This document shows positions 1 to 9,352 of a stretch of DNA of 21,099 nt, one piece after another. This DNA is from Hofstenia miamia (Eukaryota > Xenacoelomorpha > Acoela > Hofsteniidae): assembly GCA_900660155.1 (NCBI GenBank), contig CABFPE010000150.1:168182-189280 (forward strand), in the 5' to 3' direction. Every line of letters starts with the position of its first letter. The stretch's first letter is position 1. The notes under the pieces are model-generated. The model had not been told where the DNA came from, made no database searches, and worked only from the letters and a program-made list of their open reading frames with translations. Position numbers and translations under genes: made by a program.

Positions 1-1138
1 TCAAAGAAAAGGAAAGAAGAAAGATGATTGAATTTGATTGAGCAACTTAAGTGATAATAATTACTAACCAAGATTTATAAATCAAATATAAAATGTATGA
101 GCAAGTACTTGCCAATAAATTAATTTGGCAAAAATCTGAGGGTGAAATTGCTTCTCATTATTTTTAGTAAACTATGCAGAAGTGTCTTAGTAATTTAACA
201 TTCAAATCAACAGGCACTGTTTTAATTGAAAGTATAAATAGAGAAAAATTATTGTGAAAAGTGTTGAAGTATATTCTTCAGAAAGCTTATTTTGCTCTTA
301 ATTATGTTTTGATTAATTAATAGAAATGTTGAGCTAAACAGTTCATTCTGAGTAGTGAACAGGATCCCATGACAGGAACAATTCAAGTTTCTTAACCCCT
401 GATCATGAAATGCATCTAAGTTTGGTGTACAGGTAAAAGTTTTTTACATCTCCCATTTAGCAGGCCATAGATCATTTTGCATCATGTATGTTATTAGAAT
501 TAAAAAATGGTTAGTAACCTAAATGTAGCATATATCTTACTCCCTTTTTAGATAAAAATTATTGACTACAAAGCAACCAATAATGAGACCATTTATTATG
601 TTAATTATTTTATTTAAATGTAATATTAGGAAGCTGCTATTTATATAATAAGTAATTTGAATGCCAATAGTTTTTTGGTAATGGTAATGTTTTAAATATG
701 TTAAGAAAGCAGCTAGTGACAAGTCAGGTTGGATGAAACTTATGCCAGTTTATTTATTAGGATTGAAACACAACATCACATGATACAAAGAGATTTTAAG
801 TCGAGTTGTATTTGATCATTAGTAAGCACCATCATAGGTTAGGGTACACATAATAAGCTTCTTTGAGATGAGTGTCAGAGGTTCATCAAATGAATGGGAT
901 TACTGGATTTGTTGCTGACAGGAGAATAGCATTAAGCAGATGCCCGCAAACAGGACAACTGTGAAGAAATCTCACTTAAATAGTGATAGTTAATATATCT
1001 GCTAATAAAAGTTAAATGAGAAATATTACTAGTTCATAGAGCAGTTGCAAACAAATAGATCCCTTCCCACCAAATTGATGGATAACCAAATAATTAGTCT
1101 TGGATACCTTAATGTTGGGCCTGGTCAGAGATGCTATG
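1..1138 (+). mobile_element. LTR copy 1 (5' end cut by window)
   Basis: This is the first of three diverged direct copies of a ~1.14-kb LTR-like repeat. It aligns with the copies at 3329-4467 and 5591-6727 through several colinear blocks: a TATAAATA box at 233-240, a GAGCTAAACAGT-type block near 332, the AAGCTGCT...AGCAGCT palindrome at 628-720, and a terminal block at 1059-1138 (GATCCCTTCCCACCAAATT ... GGGCCTGGTCAGAGATGCTA). The start lies just outside the window, because position 1 corresponds to about 20 bp into the other copies. The end is ATGCTATG instead of the expected ATGCTACA, a probable mutation. The small frame at 1045-1233 crosses this LTR end and is not a gene. The LTR reading rests on termini, TATA box, equal lengths and copy number; a tandem promoter duplication is the alternative. 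Confidence 0.55.
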
Positions 1139-3180
1139 CTATGGAGGATTTGTTGCCTGGGAATTTTTTAGCCAGGCTAGGAAACTGTTGTCAGTTCTTT
1201 CTCAGAAAGTGTTCCACATTAGGAAATACTTGAACTTTTTTATGATTTCCACTAGTGCAAGCAGTTTGAGCTTGGTTGATCCATAGTTTTCTTCAATGGT
1301 TTTAGTTTCTGCTAAAGAATTCAATCATAACTTCTTTGCCATTCTTGATTTGTCCTAGACATGCCTCTATCACTACATTACTAGCATCACAGTTGAGGAT
1401 GAACTCCTTCTTGTAATCAGGTGTTCTTAGTGATGGTAGTTTTGACAACTTAGTTTTTATTCTGTCTAGCTCATCTTGTTCTTTCCAGGTCCAGTTATAT
1501 ATTGCTGATTTTTTTTAGCAGTGCTGTCATGTTGATTGTTTTTTGTGTGATGTTGGGTATGAACAACCTGTAATAATTTATGAATCCCATCACTCTTTGA
1601 ACATCTTTTTTGTTTTGGGGCTTTGGATGGTTCTTACCACATCTTTTGCATTGTTTTCTTTCTTATGTGACCTTGTTCTATCTGACTTCCAAGGAATACT
1701 ACTTGTTCTTTTAGTATCTCACATTTGTTTCAATTCACACATAGGCCTGCATTGTAAAGGATAGTCAATGTTCAATCTGATTTTTCTACATGTGCTTTTG
1801 CAGTATTGCTTCCCATGAATATATCATCAATGTACACACTTATGCCTTATTCAATTTTTTTGTTGTTGTGTTTCAGGACTTTTGTATCATATTACTGACA
1901 TGTTGTTGGCCCATTGCACAGCCCAAATGTCATGTACATCCCCTCAAAGAGTCTGTATGGCATGATGAATGCCATTTTTTCAATGTCTTCTGTTTGCATT
2001 GATACCTGCCAATAGGCCTTGCAAAGGTCTATGCAGGTGTAGCATTTGTTTTTGCTTGCCTCATAGATGATATCATCAATTTTTGGGAGTGGGTATGAGT
2101 CTTTTTTAGTAACATCATTTAGTTTGAGAAAGTCTACACACAGTCTATGTTTTGTTCCCTACAGCTTACAGGCTTTTGCTAGGCCAGATGATTTTATTGT
2201 AGTTTTCTTTCAAGTGTTCAGGAACATGGTAGTCTAATTGGTTCATGTGTTGTTTTTATTATTTTGTGGGTTTCTCCCACTGCTTTCCCAATATGAATTT
2301 CTCCATAGTTGAAGATTTTCTCATGCTTACTTTCTGCTTGTTTTAGATGTCTTTACTCTTCTGGTGTTATTTCTGGTATTTGGTAGTTGCCTTCTGATTC
2401 CTCAATTATATTTATGCTTTTCTCAATTAGTTTCTTTTCTGTGGTCATTCTCTTTCCATATATTTTAATGTTTTCTTTTTTGATGTTGATGTTTCTATTT
2501 GTGCATTGAGAATTGTATTGCTTCTTTTCTGTGTTTTAAGGTGCATAGGGTAGATGGAAGTGACAGTTTTTTTGTATTAATTCCTGTTTGCTCATAGATC
2601 ATGAAGTCTGTTGTCAGTTTTTCATTGGACTCTATTGTGAAGATTTTCTAGTTATTTGGTCGGAGTTTCACGTCTTCTGTTAACCCAAAGTGTATTGGTG
2701 AGCTATTTTCTTCAGTTTCTTTGGTTATTATCACCACCTCATGGACTTTAATTGTTTTGTTAGTCTATAATGCATCTGTTTTCTGATAAGAAGTCATTGC
2801 CTAGTATCATTTTGAATGGTAGCAGGTTTCATTCTGTATCTATCACTGTGAATGATTGTTTGAACATTGTATTTGTGATTCTGATTTTTATTCTCTCCAA
2901 TTTGGCTTTTGTGTCAATGTAGTCACTGGAGGTGTTTATCATTCTACTGCTTGCATTGTGTAATTATTTTCTTATGAAACAGATTTTTGTGGCACATTCA
3001 TCAGTTATTATTAAGATTACTGTGCCCATGTCAATTGTTGCTTTTATCATGATTTCATTCAATGCAACTGTTATTGTATTTAATTTTATCAGATTGGTGA
3101 TTATTAGAACTGATGCACATTTTTCTTGTGGCAGCATTCTTGTTAGTTTAAATCACTGATTGTTTCTTTGTCCTCCTCTT
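1139..3180 (-). pseudogene. pol: Decayed Ty3/gypsy pol (protease-RT-RNase H)
   Basis: Conceptual translation of the - strand shows an LTR-retrotransposon polyprotein in the canonical order, interrupted by many stops and frameshifts. The protease has ATIDMG near 3022-3041 (D-T/S-G expected, so the active-site context is changed) and MILGNDFL near 2790-2820. The reverse transcriptase has CVDFLKLND and YPLPKIDD (about 2140-2060), CIDLCKAYWQV (about 2040-2005), AFIMPYRLFEGMYMTFGLCN (about 1975-1915) and the catalytic YIDD at 1823-1834. RNase H has LNCDAS near 1386-1403, KLLALVEIIKKFKYFL, and RTDN followed by LAWLKN near 1205-1160. No integrase and no clear gag are present. The orientation is opposite to the three flanking LTR copies. 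The left end stops at the 3' end of LTR copy 1, so the C-terminal RNase H is cut there. It cannot encode a working enzyme as it stands. Confidence 0.88.
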
Positions 3181-3227
3181 CAGATGTTTCTTCACTTTCT
3201 TCTATTAGGTCTTCTTCTTCATAGTAA

Positions 3228-3328
3228 TGTAGCATGTCTTACCAGGCCCAATGTCCATTTGCTTAAATTTGATTCTTTAAGTTTATAGTAATTTGGCAGG
3301 CAGGGATCTAACAGTTTTGTCTACTTAG
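3228..3328 (-). mobile_element. Inverted fragment of the LTR 3' end
   Basis: Read on the - strand, these 101 bp match the last part of the same LTR family. The GATCCCTGCCTGCCAAATTA block, the GGGCCTGGTAAGACATGCTA block and the final CA fall at the same spacing as in copy 1; both are 68 bp from GATCCC to GGGCCTGGT. LTR copy 3 has the same spacing with CATCCCTACCCGC and GCTTGGTAGTAGATGCTACA. It abuts LTR copy 2, which starts at 3329 in the opposite orientation, and its CA end faces the decayed pol. It is therefore either the remains of the 5' LTR of the - strand element or a rearrangement product. Confidence 0.6.
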
Positions 3329-3611
3329 TGTAGCATCATCCAACAAATTAAGCTGCTAATTAATGTCAGTTAAAAAAACTTAAGATTGAATTTAAAATGA
3401 GATTAGAAATATATTATAAAACTTTAATATCAACTTAAATTTGTCTGTATTATGCAACCAAGAAACATCAGTGTAATTGATTAGGAATTAGTATTTGTGG
3501 ATCATACTTATTTGAAAAAATGAAGGGGGCGAATTCACTACATTATTTTTAGCCATATTGGCAGACAAACAATTCAAACTTTGAAATCAACAGATACTTT
3601 TTCAAGATAAC

Positions 3612-3619
3612 TATAAATA
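3612..3619 (+). promoter_or_regulatory. TATA box of LTR copy 2
   Basis: TATAAATA occurs here, at 233-240 in copy 1 and at 5866-5873 in copy 3, in all cases at the same relative position of the repeat. It is embedded in a moderately conserved stretch (RAYAACTATAAATA-like in copies 2 and 3). Conservation across diverged copies argues for a core promoter, with transcription running rightward toward the frame at 4501. Confidence 0.55.
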
Positions 3620-3998
3620 GATTCAAACTTGTTGTAACAATTGATAAAGAAATTTCTTCAGAATTCTTTCGCTTGTTTTGTGCTATGGTTTTATTATAAA
3701 ATAGAATGTCAAGCTAAATGATTGCTTAGTAGTGGTGAGAATCCATCAAGGAAATGCTTCAAGGTTCCTTATGCCAATCCATGAAAGTGCACTTATGCTA
3801 GGTCTACAGTTAGGAGTTTTTACCTCCATTTAGCTGGCTATTGATCATTCTCTTACATGTATAAAGATAATAAATTCAAGATAAGGTGAGTAAGCCAACC
3901 CTAGGGATTTATATTTACATTATTTTAGATCCAAATTAATGACTATAATGTGACTGATAATGTGACTGAGTATGTATTGATTATTACATGTAGGGTAG

Positions 3999-4083
3999 GA
4001 AGCTGCTAGATATTTAAATAATTAACTAAAGCCAATATATTTTGGTAATAGCTAAATACAATATTAATTAAGCAGCTAGTAAC
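3999..4083 (+). repeat. Conserved palindromic segment inside the LTR
   Basis: AGCTGCT (4001-4007) can pair with AGCAGCT (4071-4077), closing a ~75-nt AT-rich arm. An inner pair is AGCCA (4030-4034) with TAGCT (4049-4053). The equivalent segments are 628-720 in copy 1 and 6259-6349 in copy 3. The inner stem is AGCCA/TGGCT in copy 3 and TGCCA/TGGTA in copy 1, so pairing is kept through an A-T to T-A change and a G-U pair. This suggests a structured RNA element in the LTR transcript. Confidence 0.4.
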
Positions 4084-4500
4084 AATCAAGGTTGCAAGTA
4101 TATAGTAAACTTTACAAATTGAGACTAAGTAGAGTTGTGTCAATTCTTGAGTAAACACCAAGCTAGGATAGGTTACACATAAGTTATATTGCTGACTTGA
4201 GAGGTGGAAGTTATTCAACTGGAACATAGAAGAGTGATTGTTACTTGATGTGGAGATTCGCCTCAGGCAGATGCCCAATCACCAACAACTAGAAATGATT
4301 CTGTGAAGCTTCATCACCTAAATAGTGTTCATTGTACCATCTATTAATTATAGTTAATGGAATTAATAATGTAGAAGTCAAGCAGTACCCTACCAACTAA
4401 TATATTGTTCTAATTATAACAGCATAATAGAGAAATCAGGTGTCAAAGCCTGGTAGAGGATGTTACACTAGTTGATGAATCACTGCATAGGAATATATCA

Positions 4501-5396
4501 ATGGAAAATCATTTATGTACAACAACTAACAGTATTCAACAGCCTGCTATTATGCTTAGTTTGAAAGGCTTAATATCAGTGAATGACAGTGTTAAAAGAT
4601 TGGATAATGACAATTATCACAACAATCTTACAACTTTATCAAATTATATTAAAATGGAGAAGCATAAATCTGCTGTTGAAAACATAATGAAACACAAAGA
4701 AACACAACTGACAGTTGATTCTTCTCACAACTTGTCTCAATTACTAAGAAATGATAAAAAACTTCACAAACAAATCACAACAATTAGACTAGTGATTAAA
4801 AAGATGGCATACCTTACAATCACATTATTTTCAGGTGGAATGGACATAGTTTTGACAAATTTAACTAAAGAAGATTTAAAGTATTATGATGTAGCCTATT
4901 GTGCAGAAATAATTTTAATGTTACATTATAGAAAAACCAATGTTAATGAAATTTCAGAAGAAGATGTAAAAAATAACATTTCACTGTTCTTTAAAGAAAT
5001 TAAAGAGACATGAAACATAGTAACAAATTTTCAAGAATTATTTCCTTCTTCAGCACTCAATACATTATTAGCATACATTTCTGGTTTTGATGCTTAACCA
5101 ATTTTGATGATAGCATTAAAAGGTCTACAATTATAGTGTAAATTCTCAACCATATACAATGAAAAAATCAATTAATTCAGAAGCTTTTATGTAATTTCAC
5201 ATAAACTAAAGCTTCACAAAAACATTTCTTTAAACATTGTGATGCAAATGAATTAGAAACCATGTGTAAGTTTCTATGTAACAATCTTACTCTTTCAAAT
5301 ATTTTTTGGACTGATCATGCAGCATCTGATATTATAACCAAAACTCATAAACTTATCAAGAAGAAGCCAACATATGCACCATGGATACTAGTCTGA
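4501..5396 (+). pseudogene. Unrecognised frame inside LTR pair, interrupted
   Basis: An intact 170-codon frame runs from ATG 4501 to TGA 5011-5013. Reading past that TGA in the same frame gives 27 more plausible codons (NIVTNFQELFPSSALNTLLA...) to TAA 5095-5097. A shifted frame is then open to TGA 5394-5396 and ends NIFWTDHAASDII...APWILV. The product is Lys/Asn-rich and largely helical in appearance, with no zinc knuckle, protease or RT motif and no membrane segment that I can see. I do not recognise the family. Its position, 34 bp after the 3' end of LTR copy 2 and ending ~195 bp before LTR copy 3, suggests the internal coding region of a short non-autonomous LTR element. It could be a divergent gag or a captured host sequence. 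The intact 5' part and damaged 3' part point to an old, probably dead copy. The frame is open upstream to 4420, so the true start is uncertain. Confidence 0.5.
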
Positions 5397-5590
5397 GCTG
5401 AGTGTCAAATTATAATAACATATTCATTACTTGTTATTGTACACTTAGTGATGAATATCCATTTGTAATTTGATTGGTCACTTGCAAAAGGAATCCATTT
5501 TTGCGTGTAAATTTGAATACAGACATTTCTATATCTTTTGTAAATTTGTTCTGTAGTTACTCATTGTTTATCACAAATGAGTTACATTAC

Positions 5591-6727
5591 TGTAGCATAA
5601 TCCAAAGCATAAGCTGCTAATGAAGAAAGAAGATCAGATGATTAGTCAATACTAAGATCAAATTATGATTATTAATTAAAAAACAATTTAAGTTTAATTA
5701 TCAGATTATCTTTGTAAATGTAATTAAGTTTTAATATTGCAAATTAGTACTTGTTGTCAAATTTGACCAAATGAAGGGGGCGAATTCACTTCCATTATTT
5801 TTAGCCATTTTTGGCAGACGATACAAATTTGAATTTCGAATGACAGGTACTTTTTGAAAGTTAACTATAAATATGTGAGAGATCATTTTGGAAATTGTTG
5901 AAGTAAATTCTTTGAAAATCTTATCTTTAGATTTTATATTGGTTTGCTTATTTATACAGAATTTCAAGCTAAACTGTAAATACAGTAGTAGTGGTTTGGG
6001 CACACATTGGGAGCAACTCGAGGGTCCTTGATCCAAACCATGAACCTGCATTTATGTTAGGTATATGAATAGGAGTTTTCCTTCAGTTTAGCTGGCTACC
6101 AATTCTTTTGTTTACATGTATCTAATAATTGATATTGGCAAAAGGGCTGGATAGCCTACTGTAGGTTATACATATTTTATCTTATAGACTTAGGTGACCC
6201 ATAATAGACTGATAAATAGACTTAGCATGTATTATAGTTATTTAAATGTAAGGTAGGAAGCTGCAAGTTATTATGTAACTTACTTTAATTAACTTATCTA
6301 AAGCCAATAGTTTTTGGTAATGGCTAAAGTAATAATTATTAAGCAGCTAGTGACATTGCAAGGTTGTGAAGTACCCAATACAAACAGAGTTTAAGTCAGT
6401 TACAAACAGCATTGAGAACTGCACTGAATTAGGATAAGAACATTGTTGAGCTGAGGCTTGGAACCACTTAATCAGCGATGGAAACACATTTGAATTGATT
6501 CAGAGATCAGAGTTGGCTGGAGGCCATACCCAAATCACGGAGCAGAGCTACGATGGAGGAGTACCTAAACAGTATCCAGTTAATTTAGTTAAGTGAAGAT
6601 TAACCAAAACAGATACAACATCGGGCGTAAATAGTTAACATATGTACATCCCTACCCGCTTAGAATGAATAACAATAATTTAAAAGAATAATTTAATCTA
6701 TGTTAACGCTTGGTAGTAGATGCTACA
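5591..6727 (+). mobile_element. LTR copy 3, complete (1137 bp)
   Basis: It starts TGTAGCATAATCC and ends GTAGTAGATGCTACA. The first and last 8 bases are inverse complements (TGTAGCAT/ATGCTACA). It is flanked by TTAC on both sides (5587-5590 and 6728-6731), a 4-bp direct repeat of the size that Ty3/gypsy integrases commonly make. The TATAAATA box is at 5866-5873 and the palindromic segment at 6259-6349. If TTAC is a genuine target duplication this copy is a solo LTR; if it is chance, this is the 3' LTR paired with copy 2 around the frame at 4501. Sequence divergence from copy 2 is substantial, so either event is old. Confidence 0.65.
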
Positions 6728-6731
6728 TTAC

Positions 6732-7635
6732 TTATTAACATTTGTAAATCGGCAGAAAGTGTGCATTTCTGTTAATTTAAGTTTTGCTACCCTAGATTCT
6801 AGTTGCTATTTATTTTATTGGAAATTTCCCAAGCTGCCATTCCAAGTAAACTTATATTTTACATTTTGTGATAACAACTTTTTCTTAAATTGCCCCTTTA
6901 TTATCTGTATTATATTTATTTTATTTATATGTTATTGCTGGGAATTATCAATGCCTATTGTATCACTTCAGGTGACAGGTAAGATAACCAAAGGCCTTAA
7001 ATTGTTGATGGTTAAACTCCTTATTCTGGGTGATAGTAGGATTAGTTATAAGGATGAGTATGGTTAGGAAGTGCAGTTTGCATGTAGTTATAATTATTGT
7101 ATTTTCTTTTATTTAAAATGAGCTGGGAATTAGGTCTATGAAATGGCTTATCACTTTGGCCAGAGGCCTTGATTCTGTAAGAAGAAGTTTGGATTAACTT
7201 GTTCTCTGAATATCTTTAATTGAAAATCATGGAATGAACATGCTATTGTTTTCTCAAATGATAGAAATACAAATAAATTAGTAGTGTCATCCATTATTTG
7301 CTATTTATTACAAAGAATCCTTGCTGAGTATGGCACATGCTGCTACCACAATTCCAGCATTCTTATATATATATATCTATTAGATTACTGTTTGCAATAA
7401 TTGTAGAGATGGCATTTGAAAAATAATTCTGTATCTTCTAGTAAGGATTCAAAATATTTGGCAGTGGTTGTGTGATGCAGTGCTATGAAAATTGTCATTC
7501 AACAAATAGAAAGCAATAATGGGAATGTAAGTCATTTTTGGAGCTAGAATTTTTTTAGTGGAGAAATTTGGGGTGGTAGAACATAAAGCTTGGGGCAAAT
7601 TGCAACATGAGGAAATGGGGCAGAGCAGGTCACAA
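6732..7635. other. No gene recognised
   Basis: This is AT-rich sequence with only short frames, including 6720-7067 (+) and 7449-7727 (-). The first begins inside the LTR end and has no family signature. A short (TA)n lies near 7366-7377. I see no RNA gene or transposon terminus here. Confidence 0.5.
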
Positions 7636-7639
7636 AAAT

Positions 7640-8110
7640 CTGCCCACATCAATCTCTGACTGTGTCTCAGAGTTTTCAGTGGAGGACAAAGAAGAAACAA
7701 TGTATGCTGCTGTGGCATGAACTTCAATTGTTTTGAAAAACATATCTGCAGAAGTAAGACTCAGTGCTACTTGTTGTTGGGCGTGTTTAGTCAACTCAAC
7801 ACATGTTGATTATTTAAAGCACTTCACGACAGATTGGTCAAAGACTTTCAAGGGTTCAAGTATTGAATCCACTACAATATCATAAGATGGTCATTGCAAT
7901 ATGAGGATCTTTTAATTATGATATCTGTTTCAGTAGTTTCTCAAATAAAGTTGATTTGTAATTGATATATGTTGGCACCATAAGTCTTCACTGATGGGTG
8001 TGCCAAGGACCTCAAGATTGGGAGTGTTATATTTCGTAAATTTTTTCAGAAAGTCTTGGCGACAATCAACTCATATTTTTACTATATAATTTCCAAGTCA
8101 GACTATGATG
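7640..8110 (-). pseudogene. LINE reverse transcriptase, C-terminal remnant
   Basis: The - strand reads LEII..KYELIVAKTF, then after a frameshift DFLKKFTKYNTPNLEVLGTP and ISEDLWCQH. It continues with LEPLKVFDQSVVKCFK, LTKHAQQQVALSLTSAD and IEVHATAAYIVSSLSS. This follows the order of the post-catalytic part of certain non-LTR reverse transcriptases: an N..KCE-type motif, an LLGSPI-type motif, the thumb-like FD..V..C block, a GLGLRSA-type block and an HA.AAY.AS block. I recognise it by pattern, not by a database hit. It has several stops and at least two frameshifts and is not functional. The matching N-terminal half of such a protein lies on the same strand at 11340-11890. A Tc1 element and a palindromic repeat lie between the two. 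Confidence 0.6.
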
Positions 8111-8280
8111 AACCTGAAATGATCTCCTCCAGACAGTCATTAATTGGTATACATGTATGTGTCTGCATTGCAAGGCAGACGTTGTGTGTTGGTATGGCTC
8201 ATGGTGATGTGTGCGTATGTTTCTTTCAGCCAGTAACACTATGTAAAAACACGCGATTGCCATATTGACTTAATATCAAC

Positions 8281-9170
8281 ATGACTAAGAAGAGAGAGTT
8301 GTCACAAGAACAATCGGAGCAGATTATCACTCGGACAAGCACACAACCAAATCCACACGCATTATTGGCGCTGATTTGAATATTGCGCAAAGCACTGTTG
8401 TAGACACCATCAAGATTTACGTGAAACTGGGTACTCCAAGCCTTGTGCCTGATCTGGATGATCCAAAGTGAACACAACTAGGGACAATCCATTCATGACG
8501 GCCTACAAAAAATGTGCTTGTGGACATTGGACACAATTAAGCATCATTTGCAGCATCATTTTTAGTCTTCTATTTCTTAGAGCAGTCTGCAAGCCATTAA
8601 TTAAAAAACAAAATTTAAAAACAGTGCATTCCCCTTTGCTAGAAACATCACATTTGGACCGTTATGCAATGGAAGGCGGTCATATTTAGCAACAAACGCA
8701 CATTTCTGATGTTTCAATCGTACAAGTGCTTAATGATGCGTCCCATTGGTGTTTCTCCATTCAACTTAGTTTGAGATCTTTCAGTCACCATGGTTGTGGA
8801 GCACTATCATTCATTGATGGGGGTGCCAGAATGACTATTATACATTATTTGAAGATTCTCAAGGAAATGTTAGAACACTTCATGAATCTAAGAGGCTGCA
8901 CAAACTTCCATCAAGATTTACACCTTTTCACGTTTTCCAAGAGGGCCTCTTTTGTAGATTGGGTAGAACAACATCCAACTTCTGCTTGATTGGCAGGGAA
9001 ATAATCCTGACCTGAACCCAATCGAAAATCTCTCGATGATTATCAAGAGAAAACTATTAGGAGGACGTTTCATGAAATTGTCAGCATTCTGTGCTGAGAT
9101 CACCAAAATATGGTGGCTGGACGTGTCAAAGGAGGTGTGTGAACAGCTAATGGAGAGCATGCTGAGTATA
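8281..9170 (+). pseudogene. Tc1/mariner-type transposase, decayed
   Basis: The N-terminus MTKKRELSQEQSEQIIT is followed, after a frameshift, by a helix-turn-helix DNA-binding region (TRIIGADLNIAQSTVVDTIK, about 8350-8415) and GTPSLVPDLDDPK. The catalytic domain is spread over several frames. WKAVIFSNKRTF near 8670-8705 is where FSDEK is expected, so the first catalytic Asp has become Asn. Then come CGALSFIDGG near 8800-8825, FHQD near 8906-8917 (second Asp kept) and GNNPDLNPIENLS near 8998-9036 (the Glu of the DDE triad kept). Stops and frameshifts break it throughout. I could not identify reliable terminal inverted repeats, so element borders are left open. It sits between the two halves of a LINE reverse transcriptase. 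Confidence 0.82.
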
Positions 9171-9352
9171 GAATTAAATATGAACTTTAAACCTTCTTGC
9201 TTAGTATTTGCGTGTATGTCTGTTTGCTGCTTTGTAATTCTACCGTATTTTTCTATCAATATTTCTTGCCAGAAACATTACACATACGATAGCATAGAAT
9301 GTATATTGCAGTGGTTAGAAATTATAAATCTGTCTGGGTAAAATTTTTGCAC

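Larger units (their letters stand above)
3329..4467 (+). mobile_element. LTR copy 2, complete (1139 bp)
   Basis: It begins TGTAGCATCATCC and ends AGGATGTTACA, which gives the TG...CA termini and short terminal inversion expected of an LTR. Its length is 1139 bp against 1137 bp for copy 3, and the two share long blocks, such as TGAAGGGGGCGAATTCACT at about 3521 and 5771. A TATAAATA box lies at 3612-3619, about 283 bp in, compatible with a U3/R layout. A conserved palindromic segment occupies 3999-4083. An unrecognised frame starts 34 bp downstream at 4501 and its reading frame is open back to 4420, inside the LTR. The flanking tetranucleotide TTAG (3325-3328) resembles but does not equal the TTAC beyond copy 3. 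Confidence 0.65.

Noticed and set aside
1045..1233. 62-codon + frame at the LTR copy 1 end.
   Set aside because: It is made of LTR terminus plus antisense RNase H sequence; its apparent protein similarity to 3213-3310 is explained by DNA-level LTR homology.
3205..3258. A GHWAW...D-like stretch on the - strand that could be read as a gag zinc knuckle.
   Set aside because: The same bases align with the 3' end of the LTR family in three other places, and the cysteines of a CCHC box are absent.
6720..7067. 115-codon + frame after LTR copy 3.
   Set aside because: It starts inside the LTR terminus, has a low-complexity aromatic composition, and has no similarity to the frame after LTR copy 2.
8056..8477. 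Overlapping + and - frames around 8.06-8.48 kb.
   Set aside because: They are shadows over the LINE RT end and the Tc1 5' region, without motifs of their own.
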